From the NCBI GenBank assembly GCA_016717205.1, contig JADKGC010000001.1:806001-870000 (forward strand): DNA of 64,000 bases, read 5' to 3'. This document shows positions 16,778 to 25,712 of this stretch, one piece after another. A model generated the notes under the pieces. It was not told the DNA's origin. It saw only the letters and a program-made list of their open reading frames with translations, and made no database searches. Origin of the DNA: Candidatus Flexifilum breve. Its GTDB lineage: Bacteria; Chloroflexota; Anaerolineae; Aggregatilineales; Phototrophicaceae. A program made the translations under genes and the position numbers. Position 1 is the stretch's first letter. Every line of letters begins with the position of its first letter.

Positions 16778-17602
16778 GCCGATATAGCACGCGGGAACAC
16801 CAGCAAAGTGGATGTAGTCATAGTCACCATACGAACCAGCAGAATTGAACCAGCTTAAGCCCGTCAAAGCCACCGCCTGGGGAACCCCGCTGATCGCGGC
16901 CCCCAGATCACGCGTAAACGCAGTATTCCACGTTGTGCCATCCGTGCTCCACAGCGCATTAATCACCGAGCCACGGCGCTCCACACGGAAATAGTATTGT
17001 TCGGAAGGAACCGAGGGTATTTGAAGATATTCCACATCTTCAACTCCTTCACCAATCGGGCTGATTGTTGTCGCTGTCTTGTGACGCAAACGCGCCAGAA
17101 TGATACTGGTGCCAATGTCACTATTGCGCGAAAACGACGCTTCATACGTATCAACTCCGCCGTTTCCGAAATAAGCGTTAAACCCAATCGAACGCCCGTT
17201 TGTGGGCGGCATGTTGAACTGGGCTTTCGCTTCAAGATTCCAGTACGCGCCGCTGAGTGACCGGCTGATAAGGAGCCCTGGATCGTAGGTGTACCCATAC
17301 TGATTGGGTCCGATGGGGGCAAAACCATTCCAGAAGCTATCGTTATGCGTCATTGGGTCAACGTAATAGCGCAGATGACCGGGATTGCTTGTTAGATCGA
17401 AGTGGTTGGCGGGAGCAGTTATGCCTTGCGCTCGGGAACCACTGAACGAATACGACATCACCTGCCATGCCGGATCAAGAGTTGCCGACGTGAATTCCTC
17501 ATTGAAGTCGGTTCCAGCAGCTGAGATGGGATTAGGTTGCACCGCAGCGACGAACAGCAGCAGCACCGCCATAACCTTGACGTAATGAATCCATTGTTTC
17601 AC
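15947..17602 (-). CDS. Secreted laminin-G-like/cohesin/dockerin protein (paralogue B)
   Basis: The start is taken at a GTG (17602) with AGGGGG 7 bases upstream, directly before the signal peptide (VMAVLLLFVAAVQPNPISAA); the longer frame to 17653 lacks a ribosome site. The N-terminal 260 residues resemble a DUF1349/concanavalin-like sandwich (FNEEFTSATLDPAWQVMSYS, YFRVERRGSVINALWSTDG). Then come a cohesin-like domain and a dockerin nearly identical to those of the 14271 gene. It is the first gene of the secreted group and faces the kinase fusion across a 475-bp divergent region. Confidence 0.75.
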   Translation of the reverse strand: MKQWIHYVKVMAVLLLFVAAVQPNPISAAGTDFNEEFTSATLDPAWQVMSYSFSGSRAQGITAPANHFDLTSNPGHLRYYVDPMTHNDSFWNGFAPIGPNQYGYTYDPGLLISRSLSGAYWNLEAKAQFNMPPTNGRSIGFNAYFGNGGVDTYEASFSRNSDIGTSIILARLRHKTATTISPIGEGVEDVEYLQIPSVPSEQYYFRVERRGSVINALWSTDGTTWNTAFTRDLGAAISGVPQAVALTGLSWFNSAGSYGDYDYIHFAGVPACYIGAPAAVNEGASFTATVQCDGVNNVYGFQLGTSSSGAASTSATSYTPGSFVTSAGSDYLETNNALNAYVVSRRAPAAAVSGDFTLGSVDFTANSGLSADGSAVLSLNTLLLGDMSGAPLTPTIVTTTTVSVLDLRTLNLTVSSDGSVQQVRNVTASANTEMRGPQTGPGTSLTLNFADAINTATPTLTVDMTSHLVCSGSITLPSSVSSRTVQLKAGDVVLNGADASARINLYDAVTIGLAYGTAGTGEEDVNGDGTVNIFDLIHVGRNYGSVTGACP

Positions 17603-18077
17603 GATGTACCCCCTAAGAAAAAACGAATCTTGACTGTAGTTGTGATGAGTCACCCTGACCCCATCCGATCACTCGATCTGAGACCAACCCTTTCGGTTAA
17701 ATGGGCTTGGAACATAGGAAATCGCCGAGACTGGAGGCTGGTTAAGTCGACATCCAGCAGCGATGAAAGTGGTAGTGCAGCAAGCTTCAGCGCAAGAGCA
17801 GTGAGAGTCATAGCAGCTCTAATTTATGAATTTCGTACAAAATGGCTCGATATTGAAACTCGTTCGTCTCACTGCCGCGTAGACATAATCACGCCACAGT
17901 TGTCACTTTTTGATAATTGCATCTACTATAGAAACAGTTACTAAATTGCGGATCACTGCTTCTTCTTTCGGATATCCTACGAACAAGTCACAGAAGGAGG
18001 GAGGGGGGGAAAAGTAGGGTCTTCCAGTTTTATTGGCTCAATTGCGCATTTTTCGGTAAGCCCCTCTCATAGAGATC
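17603..18077. other. Divergent intergenic region without a recognised gene
   Basis: The space between the secreted-protein gene and the kinase fusion holds no convincing coding frame. A purine-rich tract (GAAGGAGGGAGG followed by a G-run, about 17992-18010) lies 60-80 bases before the kinase start. No clear -35/-10 pair stands out. Confidence 0.5.
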
Positions 18078-21000
18078 ATGGAAGAATTATCTGGGCAGTT
18101 CATCAAAGGCTATGCAGTTACCGAGCACATCGGTTCGGGCTCGACGGGCACCGTGTACCAAGCCCGACAAGCTACTACAGGTCGCTCTGTAGCAATCAAG
18201 ATTATTCATCCTGAACTGGCTCGAAAACCCGATTTCATCCGCAGTTTCCAATCACAGGCGCACCACATTGCGCAGCTCGATCATCGCAGTATTGCCCCTT
18301 TGCAGGACTACTGGCGTGATGCGGACGGCACCTACTTAGTCAGCCGTCTACTGCACGGCAATCTACGCGCCAAGCTGGCGCAAGCCCCTTTCGATCTGGA
18401 AGCAACCGCTCACATTCTCGAACATCTCGCTGCGGCAATCGACTTTGCCCACCAACACGGGGTCGTTCATCAAGCGCTTAAACCAGAAAACATCTTGTTT
18501 GACGAAGACAATTATCCCTATCTGGTCGATTTTTCCATCTCAGCGGGGGAGCACATTTTTCCAAGCAGCACCCTAGCCGAGTATCAGGCATGGAGCGATT
18601 ATCGCGCTCCGGAGCAAATCCGTGGAGATGTAGGGACTGCGTCCAGCGACATCTACACACTCGGGCTGATCCTCTATGAAATGTTGGCCGGGAAGTATCC
18701 TTTTACTGGAGCGACCCCGGAAACGCTGCTTGAACAAAAACTTAATCGCGATCTACCACCCCTTGATCTCTTCACCCCTGACTTTGCTCACGCGCTCAAC
18801 CAAGTGCTGCAGCAGGCTACTGCGAAAACACCCGCCGATCGTTTTGCCAATGCGATTTCCCTCTCGCAGGCCTTCCACGCGGCGACGAACATCAAAGCGC
18901 TCAAGGATAGGCAGTTAGCTGACACCATCACACCCCGCGAGCTAGAAATCCTTCAGCACATTATTGACGGTAAAAGCAATAGTGAAATCGCTCAAAGTCT
19001 CGTCATCGAGCTCACTACAGTCAAATGGTATGTAAAACGGCTGTTTGAGAAGCTGCAGGTTCACAAACGGCAGCAAGCGATCCAGCGCGCGCGTGACCTG
19101 AAGTTAGCCTCATTTGCGGGTGCTCATCCGAGCGTGTCAGCTCCCATGCCTTCCCGAGCAGTCAATAGCCCCTCTGATACAGTGTCGCCGCGCACCATAA
19201 ACGGAAAAGTCGCGGCGAATCCCTACAAAGGGCTTCGCCCGTTTCAGATCGCTGACAGCGCAACTTTCTTCGGACGGGAAAGACTTGTCCACTCTCTGCT
19301 GGAACAAATGGCAGTGGTTTCTGATAAGCGCGAAGTTGAGCAGGCTCACTTTGGCCGTTTTCTGGCCATTATCGGTTCCAGCGGCAGCGGAAAATCCAGT
19401 CTAGTCCGCGCTGGCCTCATTCCGGCGCTCTGGCGCGGTGAACTCCCCGACTCATCCAACTGGTTCTTCACGGATATGGTACCCGGACGACACCCGCTAG
19501 CCGAGCTTACCAACGCCCTAACGCGCATTGCGCCTGCTTTCTCTACCACGCTCCGCGATCAGCTTGCCCATTCAGCTGATGGGTTGTTACAGGTTAGTAC
19601 AAACCTTCTTCCGCCCGATGAACGAGAACTCCTCCTTTTCATCGATCAGTTTGAGGAAGTATTCACACTGACCGATGATGAGCAAGAACGAACGCATTTT
19701 CTCAACAGCCTGCTGAATGTAGTCACCCATCCCACAAGTCGAGTACGTGTCATCATTACCCTACGAGCCGATTTTTATGATCGCCCTTTAGAGTACCGTG
19801 AGTTTGGCGAGATGCTGCGTTCGCGCGTTGTCACCCTGCTGCCCATGTCTCCCGAGGAACTCGAACAGACGATTGTGCAACCGGCACATCAGGTTGGTGT
19901 GGAATTCGAGACTGGGCTGGTGGCAGAAATCATTACTACGGTGAACAACCAACCGGGCGCACTGCCCCTCCTCGAATATGCCCTCACGGAACTATTCGAG
20001 CACCAAACTGTGGGTCGACTCACGCGCCAAGCCTATACAGAACTGGGTGGAGTTATTGGTGCGCTCTCGAAACATGCCGACGCACTATATGGTGACTTGA
20101 CGCCAACCCAGCAGATAATCGCCCGAGATCTGTTTCTGCGCCTCGTCACCATCGGGGAAGGCGTTGAAGACACCCGGCGACGAGTACTGTACAGCGAACT
20201 TTTCGCTATCGTTTCCAACGCTGACGCTGTTGACGACCTGATTGACCTCTATACAGACCAACGACTGTTGACTATCGATCGCGATCCAGTAAGCCGCGAA
20301 CCAACCGTCGAACTCGCCCATGAAGCGCTACTCCGCCGCTGGGAACGACTGCGGACATGGGTGACCGAAAGCCGCGCCGACCTGCGCATACAGCGGCAGC
20401 TCATGACAGCGACGGCTGAATGGCAGCAGAGTCAGCGCAACAGTAACTATCTCGCCACCGGGGGGCGGTTGATGGCTTTCGAAGCTCTTGTGAACGGAGC
20501 CAAAATCAGCCTGAGTTGTGACGAACAAGCTTATGTTCAAGCCAGCAGCGCTGAACAGCAGAAACAGGTACAAGCCCAAGTTGCCCAGCAGCAGCGCGTG
20601 CTCAAGCTCCAACGTGCGCGAGTGACGCTCTTATCAGTCTCGCTAGTCGTCGCTATCTGTTTATCAGGTATCGCTGTATTGAGTTGGCACGACGCCCTAA
20701 TCCAGTCACAAACCGCGCTGGCGCGGCAACTCGCTGCGCAGGCCGTCGCGGAACTGGCCAATCCGATTGGAAATGATGAGTTTGCGGCCTTACTCGCTAT
20801 TCGTTCACTGAACAATGGCTACGATCCAGTGGCCGACAATGCCCTCGTGAAGGCAGCCGCCGCGCTGCCGCTGCGAACTTTTGCTGGCCATACGGCCACC
20901 GTCTACGATGCGGTGTTCTCTCCAGATGGCCACTATCTCCTGACCGCCAGCGGTGATCAGACAGCACGTTTGTGGGATGCCAATTCCGGGGAGGTCGTCA

Positions 21001-22727
21001 GAATTTTCAGCGCGCCGGATGCGGGGGAAGTTTATTCGGTGGCGTACGCCCCAGATGGCGAGACCATCGCGACCAGTCATGAGGATCAGAACGTCCGCGT
21101 CTGGAACGCAGTGACGGGAGCGCTGCTTTTTGTCCTAACTGGCCATACTGCTGAAGTTCAGAACGTAGCATATTCACCCGATGGGCGTCTAATTCTCTCC
21201 ATTGCGGAATCTGAAAGTGTACGCCTATGGGATATAGCAACTGGTTACCAGATTCGAACTCTGGCTGAAGGGGAGAATGTGGGACGGGGCATCGCGTTTG
21301 CGCCCGATGGGAATGCAATCCTTACTACTACAGGGGATCAAGCGATAAGTCTATGGGATACGGCAACGGGTCAACTTATTCGAACGTATGACGGCATCGG
21401 CTATAGTCTCGCATTTGCGCCCGACGGCCAGCACTTCGTTAGTGGCAGTCTAGACAACACTGCTACTGTCTGGGAGACAGAAACTGGACGCGTTTTGCAT
21501 ACCTTACGTGGACACAGCGGTTCCGTCCGCCATGTCGCCTACTCGCCAGACGGGCAATATGTGCTGACCAGCAGCAGCGATCGCACAAGTCGTCTCTGGT
21601 CAGCAACAACGGGCGAAGAACTCCATCGCTTCCGCGCGCATTTAGGTCGCGTGTGGTCGGCAAGTTTCTCGCCAAATGGCCAGCTCATGGCGACAACCGG
21701 CGCTGACAGCACCGTAAAACTGTGGCACATCAACGGTTACAACGATCTCGATAACCAATTTGTTGGTCATGAAGATGCCGTTTTCGATATTGCCCTATCA
21801 CCTGATGGCACAAAACTCGCAAGTGGCAGCGCTGATGGAACGCTGCGTCTCTGGAGTACTGCGACAGGAGAGGAGCTCAGCCGATTCAGATTGGCTGATG
21901 TCATCATTTATAGCGTCGCTTTCGCGCCATCCAGCGAACAAGTGTTGTTTGGGTCCAGTGATGGGACATCCCGCCTCTGGGATATAAGGACAAACCAAAT
22001 CATCCAGTCTTTCCACGAAGACGCAGGCGAGATTTTCGCAGTCGCAATTTCTCCGGATGGCAGGTTTGCACTTACAGGCAGTAGCCGCTCTGCTAGGTTA
22101 TGGGATATTTCTTCTGGCCAAGAAATTAGAACAATAATTCGCAACCAAGGCGAGATATACACCGTGAATTTCTCACCAAACGGTCAACTGATAGTTACCG
22201 GTAGTGACCTTGCTCAGCTCACTGTATGGAATTCTGCAACGGGTCAAGAAATAGTACGCGTCGTTGCACAAGACATTGTCTATGACGCAGATTTTTCATC
22301 TGACGGGAAACGCATTCTAGCAGGTTATGGTGATGGGATAGTTCGTCTCTGGGATATTGCCACTGGTGTAGAAGTTAGAAGCTACAGCGGGGCGAGTCGC
22401 AATGTCTTCAATATTGCCTTCTCATCTGATGGCCAGTATATTGCCGCAAGTAGTGCCGATCGAACAGCGTACATTTGGGATACTGCCACGGGTGAACTTG
22501 TGCGTGTGCTCGGCGGCAGCGGAGATGCCCTATGGGGGGTAACATTTACGGTAGACAGTCAGCAAGTTATTACCAGCAGTCTTGATCATCGAATTGATAT
22601 TTGGCCGATCGATATCCAAAAGTTTGTGAACGCAGCGTGCCACCGACTAACACGCGACCTTAGTGATGACGAACGCCAGCAAAGTCATCTAGTAGAGACA
22701 GCGGCGAGTTGCCCAAGCACCAATTGA
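18078..22727 (+). CDS. Pseudokinase - LuxR HTH - nSTAND NTPase - 14 x WD40 fusion
   Basis: A 1549-residue signalling protein. Residues about 11-265 are a Ser/Thr kinase fold: the glycine loop GSGSTGTVY and VAIK Lys41 are present, but the HRD motif reads HQALKPEN (catalytic Asp replaced by Ala133), DFG reads DFS, and the helix-C Glu position appears to be Gln. It is therefore probably catalytically dead. Residues about 280-340 are a LuxR/GerE helix-turn-helix (ITPRELEILQHIIDGKSNSE). Residues about 380-840 are an nSTAND1-type P-loop NTPase (NPYKGLRPF, Walker A GSSGSGKSSL, Walker B LLLFIDQFEEV). A hydrophobic helix lies at about 849-868. Residues about 930-1510 contain 14 WD40 repeats, enough for two seven-bladed propellers. 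It may sense ligands by the propellers and signal through NTPase oligomerisation. Confidence 0.9.
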   Translation: MEELSGQFIKGYAVTEHIGSGSTGTVYQARQATTGRSVAIKIIHPELARKPDFIRSFQSQAHHIAQLDHRSIAPLQDYWRDADGTYLVSRLLHGNLRAKLAQAPFDLEATAHILEHLAAAIDFAHQHGVVHQALKPENILFDEDNYPYLVDFSISAGEHIFPSSTLAEYQAWSDYRAPEQIRGDVGTASSDIYTLGLILYEMLAGKYPFTGATPETLLEQKLNRDLPPLDLFTPDFAHALNQVLQQATAKTPADRFANAISLSQAFHAATNIKALKDRQLADTITPRELEILQHIIDGKSNSEIAQSLVIELTTVKWYVKRLFEKLQVHKRQQAIQRARDLKLASFAGAHPSVSAPMPSRAVNSPSDTVSPRTINGKVAANPYKGLRPFQIADSATFFGRERLVHSLLEQMAVVSDKREVEQAHFGRFLAIIGSSGSGKSSLVRAGLIPALWRGELPDSSNWFFTDMVPGRHPLAELTNALTRIAPAFSTTLRDQLAHSADGLLQVSTNLLPPDERELLLFIDQFEEVFTLTDDEQERTHFLNSLLNVVTHPTSRVRVIITLRADFYDRPLEYREFGEMLRSRVVTLLPMSPEELEQTIVQPAHQVGVEFETGLVAEIITTVNNQPGALPLLEYALTELFEHQTVGRLTRQAYTELGGVIGALSKHADALYGDLTPTQQIIARDLFLRLVTIGEGVEDTRRRVLYSELFAIVSNADAVDDLIDLYTDQRLLTIDRDPVSREPTVELAHEALLRRWERLRTWVTESRADLRIQRQLMTATAEWQQSQRNSNYLATGGRLMAFEALVNGAKISLSCDEQAYVQASSAEQQKQVQAQVAQQQRVLKLQRARVTLLSVSLVVAICLSGIAVLSWHDALIQSQTALARQLAAQAVAELANPIGNDEFAALLAIRSLNNGYDPVADNALVKAAAALPLRTFAGHTATVYDAVFSPDGHYLLTASGDQTARLWDANSGEVVRIFSAPDAGEVYSVAYAPDGETIATSHEDQNVRVWNAVTGALLFVLTGHTAEVQNVAYSPDGRLILSIAESESVRLWDIATGYQIRTLAEGENVGRGIAFAPDGNAILTTTGDQAISLWDTATGQLIRTYDGIGYSLAFAPDGQHFVSGSLDNTATVWETETGRVLHTLRGHSGSVRHVAYSPDGQYVLTSSSDRTSRLWSATTGEELHRFRAHLGRVWSASFSPNGQLMATTGADSTVKLWHINGYNDLDNQFVGHEDAVFDIALSPDGTKLASGSADGTLRLWSTATGEELSRFRLADVIIYSVAFAPSSEQVLFGSSDGTSRLWDIRTNQIIQSFHEDAGEIFAVAISPDGRFALTGSSRSARLWDISSGQEIRTIIRNQGEIYTVNFSPNGQLIVTGSDLAQLTVWNSATGQEIVRVVAQDIVYDADFSSDGKRILAGYGDGIVRLWDIATGVEVRSYSGASRNVFNIAFSSDGQYIAASSADRTAYIWDTATGELVRVLGGSGDALWGVTFTVDSQQVITSSLDHRIDIWPIDIQKFVNAACHRLTRDLSDDERQQSHLVETAASCPSTN

Positions 22728-22756
22728 GCTCTACGCCATTAAGTGAGTAGAGCTCA
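22725..22756. terminator. Hairpin between convergent genes
   Basis: TGAGCTCTAC (22725-22734) pairs perfectly with GTAGAGCTCA (22747-22756). The stem starts with the stop codon of the kinase fusion. It sits between convergent transcripts and could act on both, although no strong U-run follows. Confidence 0.5.
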
Positions 22757-22789
22757 GTGTAAGAATTACAGCATTTAGGTTCCGTCGAC

Positions 22790-25699
22790 CTATTGCGCTG
22801 CTAGTGACGTCAACCAGCGTTCACCGGGCTGCGCCTCCGAAATGATGCCTTCGTGCTGCGCCCATTCGCCAGTCAAAACGCGCACGTACCAACGCATAAT
22901 GTCGCCATCGTCGTTGCAGAAGGGTCCCCCCAGAACATGGAGTTCCGCTCCCGAACCAATCGTACCGATGGTGAACCGCAGAGTTGGTTCCCGCCACAAC
23001 GTTAGCTGCCCGTAGGCCGAGTCAACACCACTGATAACCGCGCGATCACCGATTGCCAGTTGGGTGTCCGGTGCATACGGACAGGGCTGCTGCCCGGTAA
23101 ACGACAGTTGCGCGCGTTCAAGGTTGATCGGTGTGACCAAATAGTAATCGCCACCTTCGGCAACCCAACCTTCACTGCCGTCGTCCAGCTGTACGCGCCA
23201 CCAGTTCGTGGGCGCTTCGCATACTGGCCCCTCCAGCACCTCGAACTCCGTGCCAAAGTCAAGCCAGCGCAAACGGGTGGAGTTAGCCCGAGCTTCAGCG
23301 CGCATAGACTGCTGCAAATTGAAAATGACATATCCACGCGCACCAACGCCTAAGCGGGTGGGGAGCGCCCCCGGGCACGTCGGCACGGTCGCGATTTCGC
23401 TTACCTCCGGCTGCGGGAAGGTCACTTTTGGTTCAACCGCTACGACAGCAGCCACACCGTCGTCGATATCCGAGGCAGTCGGCGGTGGGAGGGTAAAAAT
23501 GCCGGTGCCGTAACTCGCAGAATCCGCGGAGATGACACTGGCACGCAAGAAATCGCGCGTATCCTCTGAATACCGGAACGCTGAAGGGTCTTCTTCCAGC
23601 AACAGGGCGGCAGCTCCAGCAACTACGGGAGCCGCCGCCGAAGTGCCGACGAACGGCGTTCCATCTGCTAGGATGAGCTCACCGGGCGCGGATAAATCTG
23701 GCTTGAACCAGTTGTCGGTCGAGCGCACACCACGTGAGCTGTACTCAGCCAGCTCGTTATCTACCCCGCGTACAGCACCTACAGTGAGGCTGAAACGCGC
23801 ATCCGCCGGAGCAATTACCGATCCTTGAATCTCGGCGCCTTCAAAGCCCAGATACTCTCCGAAGAGCAGCATTTCGACTGGTGTTAGAACAGGCTCCCCT
23901 CGGTTCACAATGCGAATGCCGAACGGAACATCGGCGGACACGAAGGCGAACTCCAGTGGGCTCATAGTCGGGTCTGACCGCTGCTCACGAGTCGATGACG
24001 CCAGAATGTGTGCTGGATCGAACAAGTCGAATACTTCGAGGTCAAAATCGATTTGTGATGGCACAAGCTGCCCCTCGGCGTTCCGCACGGTGACGCCTGA
24101 AGCCTGCCAAGAGAGGATGATATTGCCGCGATAGCCGCCTTCGCCGACATCTTCGACGCGCAGTTCTTCGCGGACACTTGACCCGCTCACAAACTCATGA
24201 ATATTGTCTCCGTCTGCATCGGCAAAATTCGTCGCGATGAAACCTCGATTGAAGTTACCGGCCGCATTCACCCACAATACGTTTTGGTTGTAAGCATCGG
24301 TCGCAAGCATGGCCCATGAATTGAGTCCATTGAGCGGCATAGCCGGAACACCTGCGGAGTGATTGATGATTTTTACATCGGAACGCAGCAACCATTGCAC
24401 GCACTGTTCAAATTCCTCATACACCCCATGATAGCGGCAGGCATAGAACTCCGCATCTGGCGCGACAGCATGAAGCACTTCCAGAACATTCGTGCCATGA
24501 TCGTTAATTTCGCTGCTGTAGTCGGACAACTGCGCATCAGGCGGTAAGTTGATGGCGATTCCGACCCGTGCTTCAAACCCATCCAAGCCGCCAAACCCGG
24601 TATCAAGCACACCTACACGCTGCCCGTCGCCCGTCCAACCGGCATCATGCCATTGGCGGATACCATAGTCGATTAACATGGTGTCGAGCGCAATCGGCTG
24701 GATTTCAACGTTGTTGACGCTGGACGAAACCGCAATTGAGTTTGCTGCTGGTGTCGCCGTCGGCAGCAGATCAGCGGAGACTGTAATCACTGGAACTTCA
24801 ACCGGGATGGCAGGTTGCCACGCTGGAGAATGGTCAGCCGCGAGATTTTGCGTGAGGCGCACGACATTTGAGCCGTCGGCGTCCATCACGTAGAGTTCGT
24901 CGCTTTCACCCCGATCACTTACGAAAGCAATTTGGAGATTATCCGGAGAGACAGCTGCGCGTCCACTATTAACTCCACCGTCTGTTAAACGAGTCGGGTG
25001 ATTACCATTCGGGTCAATCGAATAGATTCCCCATGCCTCATCGCGGTCGCTGTCAAAATAGATGTAAGCGCCATCGGGTGACCAGGCAGGCATACCGTTG
25101 TTCTGACCGCGTGTGGACAGACGAACCAATGAACGACTGTTCACATTGATACGGAAAAGATGAATATCACCCGACACTTCCCGATCCCAGTATGCGATCT
25201 GCGTGCTGTCCGGAGACCATGCCGGATCACCCTTGATTCGAGCATCCTGCGTCAGACGGATGAGGTTACTTCCGTCAACGTTGACGATATAGATATCCAG
25301 CCCAACGCCCGCCCGATCCGACACAAAAGCAACTCGGGTTCCATCCGGGGACCACGCAGGTGCATAATCATTCGCATCTACCCCATCCTGAAGAAAACGA
25401 ATGGTGCGCGTACCATTGGCATTCATGGTGTAGAGCCGCGTGTAACCATCACGATTACTTTGAAAGATAATGTGAGCGCCGTCGGGCGACCATGCGGGAT
25501 TGCGATCTTCCCCGGGGTCGCGGGTCAAATTCACGGGTGCTTGACTTCCATCATCTGGGATAACGTAAATATCGTCATTGCCGGTCGCATTCGAAACATA
25601 GGCGATTTTCAATCGTGTTTCGGTAGTGTCCTGCGCTTGTACAAGCGCAGCAAAACCAGTGAGCAGCAGGATACAGAGTAAAGCAAGTCGTTTCACCAT
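22790..25699 (-). CDS. Secreted PD40 propeller - subtilisin (S8) - SH3-like protein
   Basis: The start is the ATG at 25699 (GGAG 7 bases upstream) before the signal peptide (LALLCILLLTGFAALVQA); the frame upstream to 25774 would overlap the previous gene. Residues about 25-310 hold PD40 (TolB-like) repeats of the form AWSPDG..I.F.SDRDG. A subtilase follows, with its triad visible: Asp in VGVLDTGF (about 364), His in NDHGT (about 397) and Ser in GTSAAAP (about 684), plus NAAGN for the oxyanion hole. Two SH3-like domains (PTRLGVGARGYVIF, GSEGWVAEGG) close the protein. It is probably an active extracellular protease. It is the last gene of the four-gene surface operon. Confidence 0.88.
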   Translation of the reverse strand: MVKRLALLCILLLTGFAALVQAQDTTETRLKIAYVSNATGNDDIYVIPDDGSQAPVNLTRDPGEDRNPAWSPDGAHIIFQSNRDGYTRLYTMNANGTRTIRFLQDGVDANDYAPAWSPDGTRVAFVSDRAGVGLDIYIVNVDGSNLIRLTQDARIKGDPAWSPDSTQIAYWDREVSGDIHLFRINVNSRSLVRLSTRGQNNGMPAWSPDGAYIYFDSDRDEAWGIYSIDPNGNHPTRLTDGGVNSGRAAVSPDNLQIAFVSDRGESDELYVMDADGSNVVRLTQNLAADHSPAWQPAIPVEVPVITVSADLLPTATPAANSIAVSSSVNNVEIQPIALDTMLIDYGIRQWHDAGWTGDGQRVGVLDTGFGGLDGFEARVGIAINLPPDAQLSDYSSEINDHGTNVLEVLHAVAPDAEFYACRYHGVYEEFEQCVQWLLRSDVKIINHSAGVPAMPLNGLNSWAMLATDAYNQNVLWVNAAGNFNRGFIATNFADADGDNIHEFVSGSSVREELRVEDVGEGGYRGNIILSWQASGVTVRNAEGQLVPSQIDFDLEVFDLFDPAHILASSTREQRSDPTMSPLEFAFVSADVPFGIRIVNRGEPVLTPVEMLLFGEYLGFEGAEIQGSVIAPADARFSLTVGAVRGVDNELAEYSSRGVRSTDNWFKPDLSAPGELILADGTPFVGTSAAAPVVAGAAALLLEEDPSAFRYSEDTRDFLRASVISADSASYGTGIFTLPPPTASDIDDGVAAVVAVEPKVTFPQPEVSEIATVPTCPGALPTRLGVGARGYVIFNLQQSMRAEARANSTRLRWLDFGTEFEVLEGPVCEAPTNWWRVQLDDGSEGWVAEGGDYYLVTPINLERAQLSFTGQQPCPYAPDTQLAIGDRAVISGVDSAYGQLTLWREPTLRFTIGTIGSGAELHVLGGPFCNDDGDIMRWYVRVLTGEWAQHEGIISEAQPGERWLTSLAAQ

Positions 25700-25712
25700 C
25701 AGAGTCTCCACG

